This document shows positions 8,803-19,386 of a stretch of DNA of 64,000 nucleotides, piece by piece. The notes under the pieces were generated by a model. That model saw only the letters and a list, made by a program, of their open reading frames with translations. It was not told the DNA's origin and did no database searches. The stretch's first letter is position 1. Each line of letters opens with the position of its first letter. The position numbers were made by a program, and so were the translations under genes. The stretch lies in the NCBI RefSeq assembly GCF_900182595.1, contig NZ_FXTN01000001.1, positions 496,001-560,000 on the forward strand, given 5' to 3'. The DNA is from Pedobacter westerhofensis. Lineage in GTDB: Bacteria; Bacteroidota; Bacteroidia; Sphingobacteriales; Sphingobacteriaceae.

Positions 8803-9372
8803 ATGGCAAAAGAGGCACTGGCAGATTATATCAATAACATTGTTCAGCTCAGTGAGGAGCAGCTCCAGCTTGCCCTATCCTATTTCAAAGAATCCTCTCA
8901 CAGTAAATTTGAACATTTAGTCAACGAAGGGACGGTTGGGCAATACATGAATTTTGTCACAAAGGGATGCCTGCGTATTTACTTTCTGCGCGAAGGCGGA
9001 CAGGAAACAACACGCCATTTTGCATTTGAAAATCAATTTGCAACTGGCCTGGCAAGCTTCATTACGGAAAATCCCTCATTGGAGAATATACAGGTTATGG
9101 AAGATAGCGAGTTGCTGCGCATCTCGCGAAAGGACTTTTACTACCTGCTCAATGTCATCCCTGCATGGGAGAAATTCTACAGATTTTATCTCGAAAACGC
9201 ATATATCAATAATCTTGAGATCTTCCACCGTGAAGTGACCAAAGATGCAGAATTACGCTACAAAGAACTGCTTGCCCGCAGTCCGGAAGTGGTAAGGCGG
9301 CTGTCCAACAAAGTTGTGGCTTCATATCTCAACATGTCTCCGGAAACCCTGAGCAGGATGAAGTCACGGTAG
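8803..9372 (+). CDS. Crp/Fnr-family regulator with FNR-type recognition helix
   Basis: Regulator of 189 residues: a cyclic-nucleotide-binding-like beta-roll (about 20-125) and a C-terminal helix-turn-helix (NKVVASYLNMSPETLSRMK). The recognition helix reads P-E-T-L-S-R, keeping the Glu, Ser and Arg that in E. coli FNR (E209, S212, R213) read TTGAT. A perfect TTGAT-N4-ATCAA box precedes the operon. It lacks the FNR iron-sulfur cysteines, and no intact cAMP-binding motif is evident, so the ligand is unknown. It is the second gene after the MFS transporter. Confidence 0.9.
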   Translation: MAKEALADYINNIVQLSEEQLQLALSYFKESSHSKFEHLVNEGTVGQYMNFVTKGCLRIYFLREGGQETTRHFAFENQFATGLASFITENPSLENIQVMEDSELLRISRKDFYYLLNVIPAWEKFYRFYLENAYINNLEIFHREVTKDAELRYKELLARSPEVVRRLSNKVVASYLNMSPETLSRMKSR

Positions 9373-9385
9373 TGATGGTGTACTT

Positions 9386-9640
9386 CTACCTAAATCCTGC
9401 GTTTATCCATTTCTCAATCGTCTGCAGAGCCAGTATTGAAAACCCAGAATTACTACTGTTTAGATCATTTTTGTTTGCGGCATTACCAGCTGGCAGAAAA
9501 AGATGGTCAACGCCAGGGATAACTATTATTATCACATTATTCCCGCCGGCACCAGTTAATTTTTTCCAGTTCTCCAGGTTCATAAACCCAGTGAATGAAT
9601 AGTCTGAAAGCAACGCTATAGTGGGACGTTAACATTTTGA
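9386..9640 (-). pseudogene. C-terminal remnant of an alpha/beta hydrolase
   Basis: The minus-strand frame from about 9607 to 9386 reads NLENWKKLTGAGGN, a beta-strand, VIPGVDHLFLP, and IEKWI. This matches the last 70 residues of dienelactone-hydrolase/S9-like enzymes, with the catalytic His in PGVDHLF. Just upstream, NVNVP followed by IALLSD needs a frameshift to join. No nucleophile domain exists upstream, because the next gene begins at 9652. It is a 5'-truncated, frameshifted relic. Confidence 0.55.
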
Positions 9641-9651
9641 TTGCTATTATA

Positions 9652-10164
9652 TCAGTGTTGTGGTGTTGCTGCTTCACTGTTTGCATTTTTCATCTTAACA
9701 GGTCTTACCAGTGTAGAGAAAGTAAGTGAACCCATCTTCCATTTGCCATTTTCCTTAAGGTATACTTCAGTTACCATAAAAGCATGCACCACTTCCTTGC
9801 CTCCTACTACCGCCAGAAGATCGATATCGTTCAAAAGGATCGCGGTATTCCCAAAAATATTAACTGAAGCACCATAGACTTCAGCCTTTTTGTACCAAAT
9901 AAACCCATCTCTTATTGTATTGAGTTCCTGTGTTTTTCCCCAGCTTCCACCCATATGAACAAACACGCAGTTTTCAGCAAAAAGGTTTTTCAGTGACTCT
10001 ACGTTTTTATCTGCCATCCACTTCCATTTGGTCTTAGACAGATCAAGTAATTCCTGTTCTTCTTTTACGCTGCTTGTTAAGGATGTTGCCGGCAATTTGG
10101 CTTGAGCGTGTGATAACTGTACTGTTGCGATGCTGAAGATCAATCCGAGTATTAAATTTTTCAT
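9652..10164 (-). CDS. secreted nuclear transport factor 2-like (SnoaL/DUF4440) protein
   Basis: Exported protein of 170 residues. Residues 1-20 form a signal peptide ending in SHAQA. The mature part is an NTF2-like cone (about 35-150) with the family opening EEQELLDLSKTKWKWMADK and the strand motif CVFVHMGGSWGKTQEL. Members are diverse: some are isomerases or cyclases, many are binding proteins. The 81 bp before its start run up to one copy of the 38-bp motif shared with oxidoreductase operons, which suggests the same regulon. Confidence 0.8.
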   Translation of the reverse strand: MKNLILGLIFSIATVQLSHAQAKLPATSLTSSVKEEQELLDLSKTKWKWMADKNVESLKNLFAENCVFVHMGGSWGKTQELNTIRDGFIWYKKAEVYGASVNIFGNTAILLNDIDLLAVVGGKEVVHAFMVTEVYLKENGKWKMGSLTFSTLVRPVKMKNANSEAATPQH

Positions 10165-10244
10165 TGTTGATTTTGATTATATTAAGTTCAGAGCTACTAT
10201 TAAGTTCATACACAAATTTATCAGTAAGCCGCTGAGAAGATGTA

Positions 10245-10282
10245 TACATCTTCGTGATATTTATACCATTTTTACCGGTGGG
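10245..10282 (+). promoter_or_regulatory. copy C of the shared 38-bp operator motif
   Basis: Three blocks at fixed spacing: a first block TACATCTTCG, a 14-nt middle ending in TATACCA, then TTTTTACCGG. It aligns without gaps to 20952-20989, 47787-47824 and, on the other strand, 11596-11633. The first block faces the gene at 10164, as in the other copies. Confidence 0.55.
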
Positions 10283-10304
10283 GACAGGAAATATTTGTCA
10301 CCTC

Positions 10305-11285
10305 TTATCCGCCGATAGTGATCATACTGCGGTTATCTAATTTTCCAGTAACAATATCTTCAAATACACCGCTAAACTGACCTCCCAGCGCTTTCGCTTT
10401 AGCCATAATGGTTTCCGTAATCAATGGTAGTATATTTTCCCCATTGCGTAAAGGGCCAAGCAAATCAGTTTCACCCTTGGAGAAAAGACAGTTTTTAAGT
10501 TTACCATCGGCAGTTAAACGCATACGGTTACAGGTATCACAAAAAGGCGATGTCATGGTACTGATCACCGAGAAAGAGCCAACATGGCCCGGAATAGTAA
10601 AGCGCTTCGATGTATCGTTAGGCCGGGGAGTACCTGGTAACACAGTATATCCTGATTCGGCTCTGCTGATAATTTCTTTAAGTGTAAACACCTGATTACT
10701 GGTCCATTTGTTACCACTGAAAGGCATAAATTCGATGAAACGTATTTCTATATTGTGGTATTCCGTCAGCGCCAGAAAATCCAGTATTTCATCGTCATTC
10801 AAGCCCTTCATCACCACTACATTTATTTTTACATGGATATCATGTTCCAGCAACAATTCGATATTGCTCCTTACACGGTGGTAAAGATCGCGGCGCGTAA
10901 TTTCATAGAACCTGGCGCTCTGTAATGTATCAAGACTGATATTAATTGATTTGACGTTGGCGGCGATTAGTTCACCAAGCAATTCATCTAGTCTGACACC
11001 ATTTGTTGTGATAGCAAGCTCCACACCTAAGCTACCAAGCACTTCAATAATTTTGTGCGCATCCTTTCGAACCAATGGTTCGCCTCCGGTTAGCCTGATT
11101 TTCTTTACACCCTGCGCCACAAAGAGTTTTGCTATGGTTTCAATCTCATCTACCTGCATCAGCCTGGAAGCCGGGGCAAAGGCGTACTTTTCTTCAGGCA
11201 TACAGTAAAAGCAGCGTAAGTTGCAATTATCTGTAAGCGAGATGCGGAGATAATCGTGCACCCTGCCGAAGCTGTCTGTTATCAT
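10305..11285 (-). CDS. moaA: GTP 3',8-cyclase MoaA
   Basis: Radical-SAM enzyme of 326 residues that converts GTP to 3',8-cyclo-7,8-dihydro-GTP, the first step of molybdenum cofactor synthesis. The N-terminal cluster motif CNLRCFYC (about 21-28) and RLTGGEP (about 63) bind SAM. The C-terminal cluster has CDTC and a further Cys in KNCLF. The protein ends in Gly-Gly, which is required in MoaA. Length is normal. No other cofactor-synthesis genes are adjacent, although a molybdenum hydroxylase operon lies about 32 kb away. It stands alone on the minus strand. Confidence 0.96.
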   Translation of the reverse strand: MITDSFGRVHDYLRISLTDNCNLRCFYCMPEEKYAFAPASRLMQVDEIETIAKLFVAQGVKKIRLTGGEPLVRKDAHKIIEVLGSLGVELAITTNGVRLDELLGELIAANVKSINISLDTLQSARFYEITRRDLYHRVRSNIELLLEHDIHVKINVVVMKGLNDDEILDFLALTEYHNIEIRFIEFMPFSGNKWTSNQVFTLKEIISRAESGYTVLPGTPRPNDTSKRFTIPGHVGSFSVISTMTSPFCDTCNRMRLTADGKLKNCLFSKGETDLLGPLRNGENILPLITETIMAKAKALGGQFSGVFEDIVTGKLDNRSMITIGG

Positions 11286-11336
11286 CGTTGTTATTATTAT
11301 CTGTTTGCGAAACAGCGTAAGTTATTATTCTGCTAA

Positions 11337-11488
11337 TCAAAATGCTTTAACGAGCCCTGTTTCGAGAGCTTTCAAATAGCGCTTCTTATTAAACTCATAT
11401 AAATCATCTGGACTATATGCAGCTACACGAATGTGATCAAGCGCACTGCCCTGATTTTTTTCTTTGCTTCAGTTTGGGGACTATTCAT
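11337..11488 (-). pseudogene. small frameshifted ORF, unknown family
   Basis: An ATG at 11486-11488 opens MNSPQTEAKK. After a run of seven A on the coding strand (plus 11455-11461), the downstream frame continues as a protein-like stretch including HIRVAAYSPDDLYEFNKKRY and ends at TGA 11337-11339. A one-base slip in the A-run would join them into a product of about 50 residues. The family is not recognised. The rest of the gap up to 11595 shows nothing. Confidence 0.35.
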
Positions 11489-11595
11489 AGTTTTCCAATT
11501 TTTATTTTCTACTATTCATAATAGCCAGGAACAAAACATTCAATGGTACAAGACTAAGTTACCTGTTTGTGTACACGGATTAAAACAAAGCAAGT

Positions 11596-11633
11596 CAGAT
11601 AAGTAATTTTGGTATAAACTTCCGTGATATGTA
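11596..11633 (-). promoter_or_regulatory. copy D of the shared 38-bp operator motif
   Basis: On the minus strand the blocks are TACATATCAC, a 14-nt middle ending in TTTATACCA, and a last block with TTACTTATCTG. It aligns without gaps to copy B at 47787. The first block faces the carboxylesterase start, 66 bp away. Confidence 0.6.
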
Positions 11634-11698
11634 TACTATCCTGATGAATAAAAGACAGGATATTTATAGTACCAAATTCTCAAACAAAACTATAGACA

Positions 11699-13309
11699 AT
11701 GAATAGAATATTATTGGCAGTGATGTTGTTTTTCGCAGTTTCTGTGCGGTGCCAGCAAAAAACTAACATCGATGGCCCGACCGTTCGCACGGCCTCCGGC
11801 GTGTTAAGAGGTGTTAATGAAGGAAAGGTTTCCAGTTTTAAAGGAATACCCTACGCCGCTGCACCGGTAGGGATGAACCGCTGGCGCGCTCCACAGCCTT
11901 TTCCCGCCTGGCAGGGAGAACGTGATGCCTCAAAATACGGTGCCGACTGTGCACAAATGGGCTGGCCCCGTAATGGAACAGACATCTCAAAGACATCATC
12001 AGAGGATTGCCTCTTTTTAAACATCTGGAAACCTGCGGATGCAGCTGCGAATGCGAAACTACCCGTAATGGTATGGATCCACGGAGGCGGCTTTGTTGGC
12101 GGCAGCGGCGTGCAGCAGGATGGTGCAGGCGCTCCCTTTGCTGACAAGGGGGTGATCCTGGTAAGCATCAATTACCGCCTGGGCCGACTGGGGTTCTTTG
12201 CTTTTCCGGCATTAAGCAGGGAAAAACCTGATGAGCCTCAAGGAAACTACGGTTATATGGATCAGATTGCCGCGCTGAAGTGGCTGCAACAAAACATTGC
12301 TGCATTTGGGGGCGACCCGCGCAATGTTACAATTTTTGGTGAATCTGCTGGCGGCGTTTCCGTTCAGTCACTGCTTACCATTCCGATGGCAAAGGGATTG
12401 TTCCAGAAAGTCATTATTGAGTCTGGTGGTGGCCGTAATGGTGTGCTTACTGGCAGGCCCATTGCCAAAGAAAATGCGGACGCTTATTATCCGGTATCTG
12501 CAGAAACGATCGGCCAGAACTTTGCAAAAAAACATGGAATTGACGGAACTGATGCCGCAGCGCTGGAAAAACTCAGGGCACTTCCTGTTTCAGAAATTGT
12601 TGACGGAGGACAGGAAAACGACGCTGCAACAGGACTGCCAACTTACTCAGGACCTATCCTCGATGGTATACTGGTAACAGAAACTGCACAAAGTGCATAT
12701 GAAGCGGGCCATCAGCCTCAGGTGCCGGTGATGATCGGCTCCAATAGCGCAGAAGTTCCCTCAGGTTTCGTGAATGCGAAGTCAAAAGACGAGTTGTTGA
12801 ATCTCTTTGGCAAAATGAAGTCAGAAGCCAGCACGGTTTATGATCCCGATGGCAGTACTGAATTTGCCAAGATGCTCTCATTTGTAAATACAGATAAGGT
12901 ATGGGCAGAACCTGCCAGGTTTACAGCCAGGGCATTTACTGCCAAAAAAACACCGGCTTACATCTATCTTTTCTCTTATGTATCCACTGCTGCAAAGCAA
13001 TACATGAAGTACGGGGCGTCCCATGCTTCTGAAATTGCTTATGTGTTTGGTAAACCGATGAACCGCAATGGCGCAGCGGTTTCAGCAACGGATGAGCAGG
13101 TTGCAAAACTGATGAATACCTACTGGACAAACTTTGCTAAAACTGGCAACCCTAATGGCAAGGGATTGCCTGAATGGCCGGTCTACGACGCAAAAAAGAA
13201 CGGGTTACTTGAATTTAGGGCGGATGGCTCAGCTATCGGCGGACCAGATCCTAAAATAGCAAGATTGGACCTGATTGAAAAGGCCGTAACCTCAGGCAAC
13301 CTGCATTAA
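11699..13309 (+). CDS. carboxylesterase/lipase family protein
   Basis: Type B carboxylesterase of 536 residues that hydrolyses carboxylic esters. The N-terminus has a hydrophobic export signal (about 1-19). The family marks are [23 protein letters not shown], the oxyanion loop HGGGFVGGS, the nucleophile elbow FGESAGG, and the catalytic His in GASHASE. The site is complete. It leads a cluster with a cupin lipoprotein (35 bp downstream) and a Tat-exported aldo/keto reductase, apparently controlled by operator copy D. The physiological ester is unknown. Confidence 0.93.
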   Translation: MNRILLAVMLFFAVSVRCQQKTNIDGPTVRTASGVLRGVNEGKVSSFKGIPYAAAPVGMNRWRAPQPFPAWQGERDASKYGADCAQMGWPRNGTDISKTSSEDCLFLNIWKPADAAANAKLPVMVWIHGGGFVGGSGVQQDGAGAPFADKGVILVSINYRLGRLGFFAFPALSREKPDEPQGNYGYMDQIAALKWLQQNIAAFGGDPRNVTIFGESAGGVSVQSLLTIPMAKGLFQKVIIESGGGRNGVLTGRPIAKENADAYYPVSAETIGQNFAKKHGIDGTDAAALEKLRALPVSEIVDGGQENDAATGLPTYSGPILDGILVTETAQSAYEAGHQPQVPVMIGSNSAEVPSGFVNAKSKDELLNLFGKMKSEASTVYDPDGSTEFAKMLSFVNTDKVWAEPARFTARAFTAKKTPAYIYLFSYVSTAAKQYMKYGASHASEIAYVFGKPMNRNGAAVSATDEQVAKLMNTYWTNFAKTGNPNGKGLPEWPVYDAKKNGLLEFRADGSAIGGPDPKIARLDLIEKAVTSGNLH

Positions 13310-13344
13310 CATCAACATTATATTAACTAAAATCATTACTTGTC

Positions 13345-15013
<1,669 letters not shown>

Positions 15014-15085
15014 TTAGCCTCTGCATTGACGCTGATCGTATATTTTGCGTAGATAGTATATAAATGAAAACCAAACCTACCTCCT

Positions 15086-16324
15086 ATGAAAAAATACATT
15101 CTGCCAATTGTAGCCGGTTCCATCTTACTGGCCTCATCATGCTCAAAGAGCAATGATGATAATGAAACAACACAGCCGCCTGAAACTACCACTCCAGGTA
15201 CTTCTGTTGAGACACAACCGCCAAATTCTACATACCGCCCTGCATTTGCAGGGCAAACGCGGATAGCTGCAGTGCGCAGCACAACGGCTTTCAGCTCCAC
15301 TGTGCTGAGCACTGCACTGACAAGTCCATGGAGCATTGCCGCCCTTCCGGATGGCCGTTTCCTGATTACTGAAAAGGCGGGTAACATGCGCCTGGTGACA
15401 GCCAGCGGACAAGTTGGTAATCCTTTAACGGGAATTCCGGCCGTAAACAGTGCTGGGCAGGGCGGCTTGCTTGGCTTATGTGCCGATCCTGCTTTTGCCA
15501 CCAACCGCATGGTTTACTGGTCTTATTCTGAAAGGGTTGCTGACGGGAATGTACTGGCAGTGGCCAAAGGCCGTCTTTCTGCCACCGAAACGGGTATGGA
15601 GAATGTAACCGTGATCTATCGCGCCACACCTGCATATTCCGGCACCAACCAATATGGCAGCCGGGTAATATTTGACCGCACCGGAAACCTGCTCGTCAGC
15701 AGTGGCGACCGCTCAGATCCGGGAATCCGGGTACAGGCACAGGCACTGAACTCCGCAATTGGCAAGATCGTCAGGATTACTACCGACGGGCAACCGGCAG
15801 CCGGCAATCCATTTACAGGACAGGCAGGTGCCCGGCCGGAGCTGTATTCTATAGGCCACAGGAATGAACATGGCTTAGCCATACACCCGGTAACAGGAGA
15901 TTTATGGGAGGGCGAACTAGGTCCCCGCGGCGGAGACGAGATTAACCTGATACGTCCGGGGGCCAACTACGGCTGGCCAGTGATTACATACGGGATAGAT
16001 TACAGCGGGCAGCCGATAGGTAATGCGATACAACAACAGACGGGCATGGAGCAACCTGTGTATTACTGGGACCCGGTAGTTTCACCAAGTGGAATGACCT
16101 TTTACAAGGGCAGCAGAATACCGGAATGGGAGAACAACCTTTTTGTAGCTGCATTGAGCGGAATGCATATCGTAAGGCTGGTGATCACTAACAACCGCGT
16201 AACTGGCGAAGAAAGATTACTGGTAGCTGAACAGCAGCGTTTCAGGGATATTACCCAGGGGGTAGACAATGCCTTATATGCGATTACGGACGCGGGCAGG
16301 TTATACAGAATTGACAGACAATAG
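15086..16324 (+). CDS. PQQ-dependent sugar dehydrogenase-like lipoprotein
   Basis: Beta-propeller of the glucose/sorbosone dehydrogenase family, 412 residues, anchored as a lipoprotein (LASSC, Cys about 19) with a Thr/Pro-rich linker to about residue 50. Typical strands are LTSPWSIAALPDGRFLITEK, NEHGLAIHP, and the signature ELGPRGGDEI with NYGWP. Soluble members such as Asd/YliI oxidise aldose sugars using PQQ. No PQQ-synthesis genes are in the window, so the cofactor would have to come from elsewhere. It lies 73 bp after the AKR and ends before a strong terminator. Confidence 0.9.
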   Translation: MKKYILPIVAGSILLASSCSKSNDDNETTQPPETTTPGTSVETQPPNSTYRPAFAGQTRIAAVRSTTAFSSTVLSTALTSPWSIAALPDGRFLITEKAGNMRLVTASGQVGNPLTGIPAVNSAGQGGLLGLCADPAFATNRMVYWSYSERVADGNVLAVAKGRLSATETGMENVTVIYRATPAYSGTNQYGSRVIFDRTGNLLVSSGDRSDPGIRVQAQALNSAIGKIVRITTDGQPAAGNPFTGQAGARPELYSIGHRNEHGLAIHPVTGDLWEGELGPRGGDEINLIRPGANYGWPVITYGIDYSGQPIGNAIQQQTGMEQPVYYWDPVVSPSGMTFYKGSRIPEWENNLFVAALSGMHIVRLVITNNRVTGEERLLVAEQQRFRDITQGVDNALYAITDAGRLYRIDRQ

Positions 16325-16450
16325 TATCAATCCTTAATCAACTGCCAAGGATCCCTGAATATTCGATCATTTTGGTCAAGATTATAGAAAAACCCATAAT
16401 TTAAATTCCTAATCAGATAAAATGCCAGATCAACTGTTCCGCCCTGACAT

Positions 16451-16488
16451 AAAAAAAGATCCGCAAATTAGATTGCGAATCTTTTTTT
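16451..16488. terminator. bidirectional intrinsic terminator
   Basis: A 16-nt arm AAAAAAAGATCCGCAA (16451-16466) faces TTGCGAATCTTTTTTT (16473-16488) with one mismatch and a 6-nt loop. The A and T tracts let it stop the dehydrogenase transcript from the left and the SDR transcript from the right. Confidence 0.85.
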
Positions 16489-16561
16489 ATCCCATTTCTA
16501 AAAGAAGAAGTTATCCTGGGTCAGGATTTGAGCCCTTTATTTAACGGGATTGAGCCTTGAT

Positions 16562-17398
16562 TCAATAATCGGTGCTTTTACTCAATTCCGACCAGTCTTC
16601 CAGTTCCTGTTGCTGACTGTTTAGCTCTTCCCTGGTGAGCTTAATGGCATCACTGCCCAGCAGCAAGCGGAAAGGAACTTTGTCGCCTTCTGTAATTTTG
16701 ATCATCGCCTGCGCAGCTTTCTGCGGATCTCCCTGCTGTGTACCACTGGTTTTATCATTTTGTTTTCTTCTGGGACCTACTGTGTCCTTATAGTCGTCAA
16801 TTTCCTTTGTTGCACCTTTTAATGAACGGCCGGCAAACTCAGTTCTGAATGCTCCGGGTTCAATAACCGTTACCCGTATACCTAAAGGTGCAAGCTCTTT
16901 TCTCAAAGCATCAGACATTCCTTCTACTGCAAATTTTGCTGCAGAATAATAACCAGAACCAGGGGCAGCATAACGTCCGCCTATTGAAGAAATATTCATG
17001 ATCGTTCCCGATTTCCTGCTTCTCATACCTGGCAATACAGCCTGTATCATGTGTACTGTACCAAAAAAAATGGTTTCCATCAGCTGACGGATATCCTTGT
17101 CCTCCCCTTCCTCAACTGCAGCACGGTAACCATAGCCGGCGTTGTTGATCAGCACATCCACAGCGCCGAATTTCTCTTCGCCCTGTCTGATCACTGCTGC
17201 AATCTGTTCCTGATCTGTAATATCCACTGCGGCAGCAAGAGCTGTTTCAGGATAGGCATCAGTAATTTCTCTTAAACTGTCTATATTCCGGGCTGTGATC
17301 ACAGCATTATAACCCTGTGCTAAAACTTCTTTGGCTAATGCCAGTCCCAAACCACTGGAGCATCCTGTAATCAACCAGGTTTTATTTTGTGTTTTCAT
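16562..17398 (-). CDS. SDR family oxidoreductase
   Basis: Classical short-chain dehydrogenase of 278 residues with cofactor loop TGCSSGLG (about 11), NNAGYGYR, catalytic Ser in ISSIGG, and YYSAAKFA. The longer C-terminal region (about 190-278), including an Arg/Lys-rich loop and a final helix, is typical of the oxidoreductases that follow the NNAGYG pattern. It is the last minus-strand gene before the terminator. The gap from 17508 carries TACAGATTAT at 17444-17453, similar to the first block of the shared operator, 46 bp upstream of the start. Substrate unknown. Confidence 0.9.
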   Translation of the reverse strand: MKTQNKTWLITGCSSGLGLALAKEVLAQGYNAVITARNIDSLREITDAYPETALAAAVDITDQEQIAAVIRQGEEKFGAVDVLINNAGYGYRAAVEEGEDKDIRQLMETIFFGTVHMIQAVLPGMRSRKSGTIMNISSIGGRYAAPGSGYYSAAKFAVEGMSDALRKELAPLGIRVTVIEPGAFRTEFAGRSLKGATKEIDDYKDTVGPRRKQNDKTSGTQQGDPQKAAQAMIKITEGDKVPFRLLLGSDAIKLTREELNSQQQELEDWSELSKSTDY

Positions 17399-17508
17399 GT
17401 TTTTATTGTTTGTTTTTCATTGTGAGACGGAACCTTTAACGAATACAGATTATACCTTGTTTCCGATCATTGTTTAGCCAGAAAGATTTTTACATGTATT
17501 GGCGAATA

Positions 17509-18636
17509 TCATCTGTTAAGATTTCCAAGCACTTTCCTGCCGGCATCAGCATCTGCAATCGCGGCAACATCCGCGACGATATCCAGCATATGTGAAAGCT
17601 GATCTGTTGTCAGACCATTATGCCTGGCAAGCCCCATGTGAGACTGCAGTTGTGCTTCTACACCGCCCAGGCTTGTAAGAGCTGATACTGTGACCAGTTC
17701 ACGGTCCTGATTACTCAGAACGCCACGGCTAAATATGTCCGCAAATAAATGCTCTTTAAGGAATACCTCGATAACTGGCACGAAAGCCGCATAACCGGCT
17801 TTAGGTCCTGTTTCTGGTTTCCCACTTAAAGTTTCCAGGTTTTTTTTGCCTAACTCATATTTATTGACATTACTGCTGAGGTCGACAGGCTCGGTACCGA
17901 CAGGGTCCTTGATATTTTTCGCCTTGCGCTCGTTCATTACTGTGCTGAAAGTATTGATTGCATTCAGGCTTCTGGGAAAACCACAATAAGCATATAACTG
18001 AACAAGGATTTCTTTTATCTCATTGACTGTCAAACCTGTATCAAGTCCTTTGTTCAACTGAAATTTTAAAGCGGGCAGGTTGCCCTTTGCAGTCAGTGCG
18101 GCAATGGCGGCAATGCCTTGCTGACGCTGATCCAGAAACTGTTTGGTGACTGCAGCAGTTTGTCCCGACAGGTAAGTTTCATCATCCACTTTTCCCAGCC
18201 AGATCACAGTGCCCTTATCTGCATTAGGACCTATCGCAGTATGTGTCATCCGCTGATCAGGCGAGGCGCCATGCCAGTGCTCAACACCGGCCAGGCAAGT
18301 TACGATATCCCCTTGATGGAGAACCTGCTTAGCTTTTCCTTTCTCCTGGTAAAATGCCGTTCCTTCGGTAATCAGAAGAATCTGACCTCCGCCATGCGAA
18401 TGCCAGTTGGTCCTCGCACCAGGCTCAAAACTCACACTTCCCACTGAGCAATCCAGGCCGTTTTTCGCATCAGTATACATCTTTACGGAGGTATTGCCCG
18501 TAAAATGTGAGCTTGCGTCCGTTTGGTTGCCCACACCGGATTTGCTCTTTGCACTCTTATCCTGTGCGTCTGTAATTATGGTCATAAAAATCGCTAAAAA
18601 TGAAGTGCCGGCGACGCGTATGATTGATTTTTTCAT
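17509..18636 (-). CDS. exported cupin-carboxymuconolactone decarboxylase fusion
   Basis: Fusion protein of 375 residues. After a signal peptide (about 1-24) comes a cupin (about 45-145; NWHSHGGGQ and VEHWHGASP metal-ligand motifs). Two carboxymuconolactone decarboxylase-type helical domains follow (about 160-245 and 270-372), the first with AYCGFPRSLNA. CMD domains act as decarboxylases or, with CxxC, peroxidases; no CxxC is present. It lies 24 bp after the flavodoxin lipoprotein in the AraC-led operon. Fusion of the two activities suggests sequential handling of one lactone or quinone-derived compound. Confidence 0.88.
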   Translation of the reverse strand: MKKSIIRVAGTSFLAIFMTIITDAQDKSAKSKSGVGNQTDASSHFTGNTSVKMYTDAKNGLDCSVGSVSFEPGARTNWHSHGGGQILLITEGTAFYQEKGKAKQVLHQGDIVTCLAGVEHWHGASPDQRMTHTAIGPNADKGTVIWLGKVDDETYLSGQTAAVTKQFLDQRQQGIAAIAALTAKGNLPALKFQLNKGLDTGLTVNEIKEILVQLYAYCGFPRSLNAINTFSTVMNERKAKNIKDPVGTEPVDLSSNVNKYELGKKNLETLSGKPETGPKAGYAAFVPVIEVFLKEHLFADIFSRGVLSNQDRELVTVSALTSLGGVEAQLQSHMGLARHNGLTTDQLSHMLDIVADVAAIADADAGRKVLGNLNR

Positions 18637-18660
18637 TTGATAGAATTTGATAGTTATTAA

Positions 18661-19353
18661 TTACTTAATCAACTTCAGTTTTTGCAGCCAGGACTGTACC
18701 TGTGTGCTTACCTCCACTGCCTTCTTATCTTTGATCACAAGCAAAACACCGTCCCTTTCTATTCCTCCTTTTGTTGAATAACCTTCAAGCACGGTACTGT
18801 TAGGCGCCATTTCTTTGACTGTATCAAAGGTGCTGCCAATCCCATAACCTGCATTGCTGTTAAATGGGATAATAGTTTTGCCGCTAAGATCATTGTCCTT
18901 TAGAAAACTTTTCATAGGTGGGGGCAATTGCATCCCCCAGGTAGGAAAGCCAAGAAATATCAGATCATACTGCCCTATATGGTCGATTTTTGTTTTCAGC
19001 GGCGGAAGATATCCTGTTGAATTTTCGTTGGCCACCTGGTCAACTATTTTCTTATAATTTTCCGGATATGGCGTTACCAGTTCCAGGGCCACCAGTTTTC
19101 CGCCGGTTTTTTGCTGAATGATTTCTGCAATTGCTTTTGTATTGTTGGTTCTCGACAAATACACGATCAACGCCTTTTTATTTTTCAGCGAATCTGAAAT
19201 GTTGGCTGAAGTATCTGAACTGTTTTCCAAGGTATCTGTTTCTTTCATTTGGGGATTTGTTTCAGCACTGGATGCGCTCTTGGATTTTGAACATGCAGAA
19301 AGCATCCCGCAGCTCAGGCTTAAGATAAAACTCAAAGTGATGATATATTTCAT
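18661..19353 (-). CDS. flavodoxin-family lipoprotein
   Basis: Lipoprotein of 230 residues: signal ending in LSAC (Cys about 21), a Ser/Thr/Glu-rich linker to about residue 57, then a flavodoxin fold. The FMN phosphate loop reads YLSRTNNTKAIA. Further motifs are FLGFPTWGMQLPP and the aromatic loop NSNAGYGIGS. It would carry electrons or reduce quinones at the membrane or periplasm. It lies 34 bp after the NAD(P)-binding protein in an operon of reductases, so it may be an electron partner. Confidence 0.88.
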   Translation of the reverse strand: MKYIITLSFILSLSCGMLSACSKSKSASSAETNPQMKETDTLENSSDTSANISDSLKNKKALIVYLSRTNNTKAIAEIIQQKTGGKLVALELVTPYPENYKKIVDQVANENSTGYLPPLKTKIDHIGQYDLIFLGFPTWGMQLPPPMKSFLKDNDLSGKTIIPFNSNAGYGIGSTFDTVKEMAPNSTVLEGYSTKGGIERDGVLLVIKDKKAVEVSTQVQSWLQKLKLIK

Positions 19354-19386
19354 GATACTGCAGATGTATAAAGTGATGATTTAAAA

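Noticed and set aside
9372..9602. Plus-strand ORF of 76 codons after the Crp/Fnr gene
   Set aside because: It is antisense to the hydrolase remnant, whose reading frame shows family motifs; the plus frame does not.
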